Assembly: GCA_951802425.1 (NCBI GenBank)
Contig: OX637798.1
Coordinates: forward strand, 2,480,001 to 2,544,000
Length of the DNA: 64,000 nt
Source: Clavaria fumosa
Lineage: Eukaryota; Basidiomycota; Agaricomycetes; Agaricales; Clavariaceae
Direction of reading: 5' to 3'
The notes below the pieces were generated by a model. That model made no database searches. It was not told the origin of the DNA and saw only the letters and a list, made by a program, of their open reading frames with translations. Numbering within the stretch: position 1 is the stretch's first letter; each line of letters starts with the position of its first letter. This document shows, piece after piece, positions 56,214 to 64,000 of the stretch. Made by a program: the position numbers and the translations under genes.

Positions 56214-59200
56214 ATGCGCAAAGCTCTTGACACCACCCTGGCGAAGCTAAAGTCGTCTACAAGACCTCAGTCTCTTGCCTTCATTAGCCTCCAGAATGCT
56301 CTTGCACTTCTCAAGGAGGTTGCGGGGAAGTCGGGTGTACCAGGACTGCAGGAAGGTATCAAAGGATTTGTGGTTCTCCTCGATGCTATTCAAGTGCGTG
56401 AAACATCTCATTTGTTGTGCCGTCGCATCGCTCGCTAACCATCCACACAGAAAACCTCGCAGAACAGCAGTGACTTGGAATCACTTGAGGAGCGCGTTCG
56501 AGACTTGCATTTAATGCTGCAAGAGGCATCCAATGGCGGGACCCTGCCTACAGCAATGACTGACCGTATCAACCACTTGTCTGAGTGAGTCACCATCCCT
56601 CTATACAATGTTTTGTTGATCTCAGCATCGAATGGCAGATCATGGAAGTCTGTTGGCGAGCAGGCACAACATATGATCATGCGCAACCACCTGAAGCGTT
56701 TCCTCACTCGCAACCGTGATACTGCTGAGATTACGGGCCTCATCTCTGCTATCAATGACTCAATCCAACAATTTCTTGTAAGTAAATGGTTTGTACCTTT
56801 CGGAGACCGTGATTGAGCTGTGATTACCCCAAGGTTCAAAGCACACTTGCCATTGAGTCCGCACTTGGAGTAAGTCCATGAGCCATAAATTGGCATAGTT
56901 GTACAGATGTGACTGACTAATTTCTAGGAACATGCTGCCCAAACTGCGGCTAATTTTCAGGTTTGTCTCTTCCTGTTGTTGTCCTTGTCCTGTTTATCAT
57001 ATGATTCATTTCTCAGGAAATCAAGACAAGGCTCGATGACTACAGTATGGTTTATTCATAATTTGATTCAGTGCTTTGCTTATGTTTGGTCCGCAGCTGG
57101 TCTCAATCTGCTTCATGCCGCCACTGCTGGCTTCAGTTGCAATAATAAGCTTGTCCCATGTCTTGATGGTACTCGGAAACAGATTCTTGATGAGCTATAT
57201 CAATGGATTGGTCATGACATCGAAGACCTCTCCCAGGAGGGCATACTCACACCTTCTGACCATTTATGTGTCATGGGGACTCGGCAGATATTTTGGATCA
57301 ATGGTGTAGCTGGGAGTGGGAAGACTACAATTGCTTACACTGCTGCAGAGTTCTGTGAGGACAAAGGAATGCTTGCTGCGAGCTTCTTCTGCTCCAGGGA
57401 TAATGCTGATTGCAGCAATCTTAATTTGGTTTTCACCACCATTGCCTATCAATTGGGACAGTTTTGTCCAGAGTTCAAGGCTGGTCTTGCAGAAGTGGTC
57501 AGGTCAAATCCTGATGTTGTCTACTCCAATGTCTCCTATCAGTTGAAAAAGATGATTGTCAAACCATTGCTTGCTATGAGGAATAAGTTCCCTCGAGGTT
57601 TAGTGGTGATTGATGCTTTAGATGAGTGCAAGGATGACAATTCCACATCCACCATTCTGGCATCTTTATCTCAACACATTGACAAGTTATTCCCATTGCA
57701 ATTCCTCATCACCAGTAGACCAATTCTCCAGATCACTGGAGCTTTTCAACATCCACATCTCATCAATACAACCAGGCCATTGATTCTTCATCAAGTCAAA
57801 TTGGATGTCATCAAAAGTGATATCAAGTGTTATCTGAAATGGCACCTTGGTGCTATCAAGCAGAAATATCACATTCCTGATACCTGGCCATCTTCAAGAG
57901 ATGTTGAAGACTTGACCCATATGTCTTCAGGCCTGTTCATATTTGCTGCTACTGCAGCAAGGTTCATTGATGCTGCTGATCCCAGGGGGCAATTGAAGAT
58001 ACTTTTGAACACAAAGTCTGTTATGGGCTTCTCTCCTCTGCAGCATCTGGATCAGTTGTACTCCCAAGTGCTCAACACTGCATTCCCAGATATTTCTGAT
58101 CACCTTGGAGCCAAATTTCAATTGATTCTAGGTGCCATTGTCACCCTTCAGGATCCTCTCCCATCAGATCAATTGGAGGATCTGCTTGAATGTGATGTTC
58201 TTGGTTATCTTCAGCATTTACAGGCAATCATCACCCTTCCAAATGATGGTGTTGGAGTTATTAGATTGATCCACCCATCATTCTTTGATTTCATTGTGGA
58301 TCCTACCAGATGCCATGATGAGCAGTTTAGAATCAATCTTGAAGAGCAGCACACCATCATGGCAGAGAAATGCCTGACCATGATGAAAAGACTAAAGGAG
58401 GATATTTGTGGGATAAGAGATCCCACTAAATTCAACCATGAGGTTCCAGATCTCTCAGGGATGATATCCAATCACATCTCATGCAGCCTGCAGTATGCAT
58501 GTAGATATTGGGGTGTGCATGTTTGCAGTGGCAAGCTTTCCAGTGATGTATTGAAGCTTCTAGAGGATTTCTGCTCAAATCATTTATTACACTGGATAGA
58601 GGTCTGCAGCCTTCTTGGGCATCTAAGAAATGCATTGCAAATGTTGGCATCTGTGCATGCCTGTCTTGCAGTAAGTGCATATCCTTGTCAGTAAAGGTTG
58701 TCAACACTGATATGTAATCCTTTCTGCAGATCAGGAAAGATGTGCATATGACAGTCTCAGCACTGTTAAATGATGGTGAAAGATTGATTCAAGAATTCTT
58801 TCCAGCCATCAGTGTATCTGCCTTGCAGGTGTATTTTTCAGCTTTGCCTTTCACCCCAACTGGCACTGAACTATACAATACCTATCATAAGCAGATGGAG
58901 GGTGCAGTGACAGTGCAAGGGGCATTACCAAAAAAATGGAGTGCATGTATACAGGTCATAGAGGGCCATTCTGATGGTGTCACCTCAGTGTCATTGTCTC
59001 CAGATGGCACAAGGATAATTTCAGGGTCTTTTGACAGGACAGTGAGAGTATGGGATGCAGTCACTGGTGCTCATCTGCAGACACTTGAGGGCCATTCTGA
59101 ATGTGTCGAATCAGTGTCATTCTCTACAGATGGCACAAGGATAGTTTCAGGGTCTATTGACAAGACAGTGAGAGTGTGGGATACAGTCACTGGTGCTCAT

Positions 59201-60709
59201 CTGCAGACACTTGAGGGCCATTCTGATTTCATCACATCAGTGTCATTCTCTCCAGATGGCACAAGGATAGTTTCAGGGTCTACTGACAAGACAGTGAGAG
59301 TGTGGGATACAGGCACTGGTGCTCATCTGCAGACACTTGAGGGCCATTCTGATGGTGTCACCTCAGTGTCATTGTCTCCAGATGGCACAAGGATTGTTTC
59401 AGGGTCTATTGACAAGACAGTGAGAGTGTGGCATACAGTCACTGGTGCCCATCTGCAGACACTTGAGGGCCATTCTGAGTGTGTCAGATCAGTGTCATTC
59501 TCTACAGATGGCACAAGGATTGTTTCAGGGTCTATTGACAAGACAGTGAGAGTGTGGCATACAGTCACTGGTGCTCATCTGCAGTCACTTGACAGCCATT
59601 CTGATTGGGTCACATCAGTGTCATTCTCTCCAGATGACACAAAACTAGTTTCAGGGTCTGGGGACCAGACAGTGAGAGTGTGGGACACAGTCACTGGTGC
59701 TCATCTGCAGACACTTGAGGGCCATTCTAGTTTGGTCAGATCAGTGTCATTCTCTTCAGATGGCACAAGGATAGTTTCAGGGTCTGAGGACAAGACAGTA
59801 AGAGTGTGGGATACAGTCACTGGTGCTCATCTGCAGACACTTGAGGGCCATTCTGAGCATGCCAGATCAGTGTCATTCTCTTCAGATGGCACAAGAATAG
59901 TTTCAGGGTCTGAGGACAAGACAATAAGAGTGTGGGGTACAGTCACTGGTGCTCATCTGAAGAGACTTGAAGGCCATTCTGGATTTGTTCAATCAGTGTC
60001 ATTCTCTCCAGATGGCACAAGGATAGTTTCAGGGTCTAGTGACAAGACAGTGAGAATGTGGGATACAGTCACTGGTGCTCATCTGCAGACACTTGAGGGC
60101 CATTCTAAGTGGGTCATGTCAGTGTCATTCTCTTCAGATGGTACAAGGATTGTTTCAGGGTCTGCAGATAAGACAGTGAGAGTGTGGGATACAGTCACTG
60201 GTGCTCATCTGCAGTCACTTGAGGGCCATTCTGATTGGGTCATGTCAGTGTCATTCTCTCCAGATGGCACAAGGATTGTTTCAGGGTCTGCAGATAAGAC
60301 AGTGAGAGTGTGGGATACAGGCACTGGTGCTCATCCGCAGACACTTGAGGGCCATTTTGATTGGGTCATGTCAGTGTCATTCTCTCCAGATGGCACAAGG
60401 ATAGTTTCAGGGTCCTCTGATGGGACAGTGAGAGTATGGGATGCAGGAAGTGGGGTCCTTCACATCATTCACAGTGATTCAAACTGGGGGAGGTCATGGC
60501 CATACCTCATCAATAATGGATGGATATCCACTTTCACAAGGCATAAGCTTTGTTGGATTCCTGTGACTTATCGTCATGTATATGCATCCACTATTGATCA
60601 AGTGGCAGTGGTCACACTCCAGAATTCCATCATTTCCCTCCAATTCACTGCCTTGCATTCCTACCTCCACACACAGGTTCAAATACCTCTGCCTTCCTAT
60701 ATTCCTTAG
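56214..60709 (+). CDS. NACHT-WD40 NLR-like protein, copy F (12 WD40 repeats)
   Basis: Exons 56214-56393, 56451-56584, 56639-56777, 56834-56869, 56928-56960, 57017-57044, 57097-58670 and 58730-60709; 1367 residues, intact. N-terminal helical domain (RKALDTTLAKLKSSTRPQSL), a single heptad (EHAAQTAANFQ), NACHT with GVAGSGKTT and LVVIDALDE. The 12 WD40 repeats include unusual ones: repeats 4-5 have VRVWHTVTG (WD changed to WH), one reads EGHSEHARSV, one VRVWGTVTG. The tail begins GSGVLHIIHSD and ends QIPLPSYIP, diverged from the others. Probably functional and the most diverged member of the array. Confidence 0.93.
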
Positions 60710-61496
60710 CCATTGTCTATGGTGTACATCACCAAGCATGGGCCCAGCAGTGTGAAGATGATGAAATGAGGAATAAAATGTAACTTGAATCAGAATGTGT
60801 ACTTAAATCTTAGCAAGAGAATTTGCACAATAGTCTGAGTCACTTCTTTTGTACAGTATGTTGGTGGTCTGCATAATAATCAGAGCTACCAAAATGATGC
60901 AGGAAGGTTTGTGCCATTAGTTCCAAGTCCATATACACAGCACTTCCCAGCATCGAATAAGTTATTTTTTATGCAACATGCTTAAGCAAGAAGATATACA
61001 GGTATTGTTAAAAAGCCATGCCCCAATTGAAGCAAGAATGTTACAATAGCACCTTCACACTAACAATTTTACCTCAAGAGAAGCAAGGCTGATAATGAGC
61101 AGAGGCAAAGCTGACAACAGACAAAGTGATGCTGATGTACAAAGAATGAAAACTACACCTCGTGAAGAGACATTATCACATATTTTGATCAAGATAACAT
61201 CCAGGTCAGAAGATAATGATAGATACAGCTGGTCACTGCAGGAAGGGAAAGAAGGCCAAAACAAAGCAAAAGAAGAAGAAAAAAATTAACCGAGAGACAA
61301 CACCGCCGAGATGCGTGAGGGGAGGCATTCCGCATTTACGACTATCATGAGTGAGTAGCAATAGATACAAAAAAAAAAGAAAAGGGTAAAGGTGGGGGAG
61401 AGGCTGAATGGCTGAATGGCGAAAAAATGAAGAGATTATGCACTATTACAAGGCGAGCGCTTGAGACAAAGCCGCGAAATGAGAGGGCGGGGGCGT
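60710..61496. other. spacer after copy F
   Basis: NLR 3' flank, shorter and more diverged than elsewhere, AATAAA-type hexamer near 60773, then Galpha 3' flank. No gene seen. Confidence 0.5.
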
Positions 61497-63307
61497 TTAC
61501 ATTAGCTCTGCGTGGCGCAGATGGTCTCGCAGTATGATCTCTTCGACTAAGGGAAGGTGGGTGGTTGGTTAGTCACAAACTCGCTGAAAAGAGGGTGTGG
61601 ATGGGGAGGGGAGACCAGAGGAGGCTTATCGGTGCCCAGGTTGACCGCCGTGGATTCCGTATCCTGTGCGCACAGATATTATCAACGCGGAATGGGTAAA
61701 ACGAAGGCCAATACGTACGATGACTGAAGTAAGGTGAAAGAAGAAGGGGCGTGGCCCGGGGGAGTGTTTCCGTTGTATCTCCCTGAAGTGCTGCTGGAAG
61801 CAACCATCAGACAACAAGGAAATAGGATATCACGAAACGAACACTTGGTCGCAGTAGGCAGGTCGTTCTTCCGATCGCCAAAGCTGGGCACGGTGTCCCT
61901 GACGCGGACGCCGCGGCGCATCTTCGAGTCGAGGATCATCTGCGTTTGTGCGAGCCACTTGCATGCGCACACCGCCTGCCACAGCAGGTAGCTGTCCTCA
62001 AGCCTGTTCACGCGCCGGTCCTCCAAGAGCTTCTCGTCGAAGCACGAGATTGGCACGGGGAGGATGATCGCGTTCACGTCGTCGAAGTAGGGGTACCATG
62101 CCGCGCGCTGTGTGAAGACGTGGAGGGGGGTTGGTCAGCGGGCCGGGACACCCTCGGGTATAGGTGGGACGCACGGATGACCGGGTCCCGCCCACATCGT
62201 ACATGAGCCACTCCTGGCCAACCTTGCGACTTGTATCGATTCAACGGAGGGGCGGCCAGGATAGGGGCCGCTTTCAAAGGGAAGGGGGGGGGAATAAAGA
62301 GAATGGAACGCACCGTGGTCAAACACGAATTTGTACTCTTGCACGCCAAGCGTGCGCAGACAGGCTCGAATGACATCTGCGTCCATCGGCTGATAGTGGC
62401 GCGTGGCGGCTCGCTCGACGTCGTTTTAGGAAGCTGCACAGGGGCAAAGCGGGTCAGCACTCAGCACAGCAACGAAAGAGCAATAATAATAATAATAAAG
62501 CAATAGTCCCGAACGTCACATCGATACGCACAATCCTGGGGTCTCCTCAAGCCTGACGTTCCGCTTGGCCACAGCGGACCGCAACATAGGGACCTCCCAT
62601 ATCGCCTTCATGTCGTCCGCGCACGACGCAATGACTTCCGTGATGTCGTTCAGCTCCGCGCCCCAACCGCGCCTCGCAACGGGGGTCGGCTGTTGCGCCT
62701 CTCCCGCAGGAGCAGCCGCAGCGATGGCGGCCTGCCCACAGCGGAAGCGGTCCAGTGCGGTCTTCCACCCGTTGCACGAGTTGGTCAAGAACTCTTGCTG
62801 TTGCTGCACGTGGAACGCCGGGGCTCGTGTCCGTGTCGTCGAACAGTGCGGCGGTCGTAATGAAGGTGGAGTGCACCTCGCTCGCCGCAGCGGCTCGAGG
62901 CGGAGCTTCAGGAGACGGAGTTTTTTGGTGAAATGCTGCAGCTGCTGCAGGTGGTGTGGTTGCGGCGAGGACGAGAGACGTCGGTGGGGGTGCCAGCTAT
63001 GGTGGCGGGGGAAGAGGGGGTGCCTGTAGCGGTGGACGGGGGAGAGGGCGTGGAGGTTTAGGAGCGCCCATTTCGTTGGACAGGAGGTCGATTACGGTGT
63101 TGACATTGCGGACGAGGTTGAGCTGGATGACGGCACGCCATGAGGCGCGTTCTTCCTGCCATTCACGGCGGGCGTAGGTGAGCTGGAAGTCTGTGTTGCG
63201 TTTGTGTGGTGGGGGTTCCAGAGCGTCAGCGGTAGGATCAACGAGCGTCAGAGTGGGGTCACCAAGAGATGGGTGGCGTGCTTTTGAGAGTGGGGGATTT
63301 ACCTTGG
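61497..63307 (-). pseudogene. Galpha subunit pseudogene 6 (after copy F; 5' truncated)
   Basis: Lacks exon 1: similarity stops just upstream of the microexon (63282-63302, G-KSPTLK). The microexon donor is GC in place of GT. The next exon is intact at ARREWQEERASWRAV (Trp kept, unlike 1, 3, 4 and 5). SCNGWKTALDRFR, AIWEVPMLRSAVAKRNVRLE, YDVGG, DDVNAIILPVPISCFDEKLL and MILDSKMRRGVRVRDTVPSF follow, the last with the NKCD codons deleted. Ends EEIILRDHLRHAELM-like at 61497. Non-functional. Confidence 0.82.
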
Positions 63308-63724
63308 TACTAACGATGACATCATTTAGGCTCTCTCACAGAAGGAGTGAATGATCAGATATATCAAAATATCTCCAATGGCTCGCTCAAGTTAGCTAAG
63401 CCGAGCCGAAAAAAGCCGAGCCATGGCAACACTAAGGAGGAGGAACGAGTCTTTCGCATTCGACCGAGATTCGATGAGTCAGAGATCTCCTTTGAACTAG
63501 TAATGACATCATCGTTGGTTCGTCGGGTCACACACAACCTTGCACCACGATGAGTTATATATGAAAGTTCTTTCTAATCTCAGACTGGTCAATCTCATCC
63601 AAGAACAAGCTCGAGATCGGACACCTCGAACCAAGCCGAGATTTGAACACTCCCAGCGACACTTTCCCTTGGCCATCCATCGACATTGTAGTGTACCTTC
63701 TGAGTTGTCTTTCATCGACTTGTT
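63308..63724. other. spacer between Galpha 6 and NHE 6
   Basis: Novel sequence to about 63440 replaces Galpha exon 1; then the usual spacer resumes with TGAGTCA (near 63475) and ATGACATCATCG (near 63503). No gene seen. Confidence 0.4.
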
Positions 63725-64000
63725 TAGAAGCTCATTTATTTATTCCCTTCTCTGAAGCGATCAACTTCTTCTACAGGCACGCCCGCAGCCAGCAGAACGA
63801 AGAGCTGCCGCATTCACGCCAGATGACGCTCTTCTGGGCCGATCTGCGCGGCGCCGTCGGTGTCACTCTGGCTGCGGGCTTCAAAGGGCCCAACGCGCAG
63901 AGGCTCCGGACGACCGTGCTCATCGTCGTCGTACTCGCTGTCATCTTCTTTGGCGGGACGTCGGCACGGATGCTCGAGATCCTCGGAATCCGCATGGGGT
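63725..64000 (+). pseudogene. NHE 3' fragment 6 (runs off the window)
   Basis: AINFFYRHARSQQNEELPHS, FWADLRGAVGVTLAAGFKGP (Gly to Asp), LIVVVLAVIFFGGTSARMLE, ILGIRMG at the window edge. Open as far as visible, but it has no N-terminal transporter core within the window, so called a fragment. A further NLR copy may follow. Confidence 0.72.

Overview
The window looks like nuclear DNA of a filamentous basidiomycete (Agaricomycetes; I cannot name the species). The grounds are short introns with GT..AG ends and conserved phases, fungal NACHT-WD40 proteins, a fungal-type endosomal Na+/H+ exchanger, and the expanded, divergent family of heterotrimeric G-protein alpha subunits (Galpha) typical of that class. 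A Ty1/copia retrotransposon is also present. There are no bacterial operons, rRNA genes or CRISPR arrays.

The window is one tandem array of a composite module, repeated about every 9-13 kb. Each module has (1) a + strand NLR-like gene of eight exons (N-terminal helical domain, NACHT NTPase, 12 or 15 near-identical WD40 repeats); (2) a - strand Galpha pseudogene; (3) a + strand 3' fragment of a Na+/H+ exchanger (NHE) gene, divergent from the Galpha; and (4) a second, truncated Galpha piece on the - strand, ending about 165 bp before the next NLR start codon. The NLR genes, named A-F here, lie at 1-4072 (5' end outside the window), 8840-13794, 24408-28963, 33918-41164, 46853-51393 and 56214-60709. 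Exon lengths agree to the base except in exons 4, 5 and 8. B, C, E and F read as intact proteins of 1517, 1387, 1381 and 1367 residues. D is split in exon 2 by a 2,281-bp terminal-inverted-repeat transposon. A is intact as far as it is visible.

The array has been reshuffled repeatedly. The A-B pair was copied as C-D (offset about 24.9-25.1 kb). C carries a roughly 91-bp converted patch, and D is B-like in its 5' half and E-like in its 3' half. The Galpha pseudogene after C shares a near-identical block with the one after E. B and D each gained three WD40 repeats by separate 378-bp tandem duplications. A young copia element (4,925 bp, LTRs differing at 1 of 265 positions, intact 1435-codon gag-pol) sits between B and C inside NHE/Galpha debris.

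The NLR genes appear to be the selected part of the array: they keep open frames and splice sites while every Galpha and NHE copy is broken. By analogy with Podospora HET-E/D/R (NACHT-WD40 non-self recognition proteins), the WD40 repeats would sense a ligand and the N-terminal helical domain would act as effector. That role is inference; the sequence directly shows the architecture, the repeat homogeneity and the recombination history.
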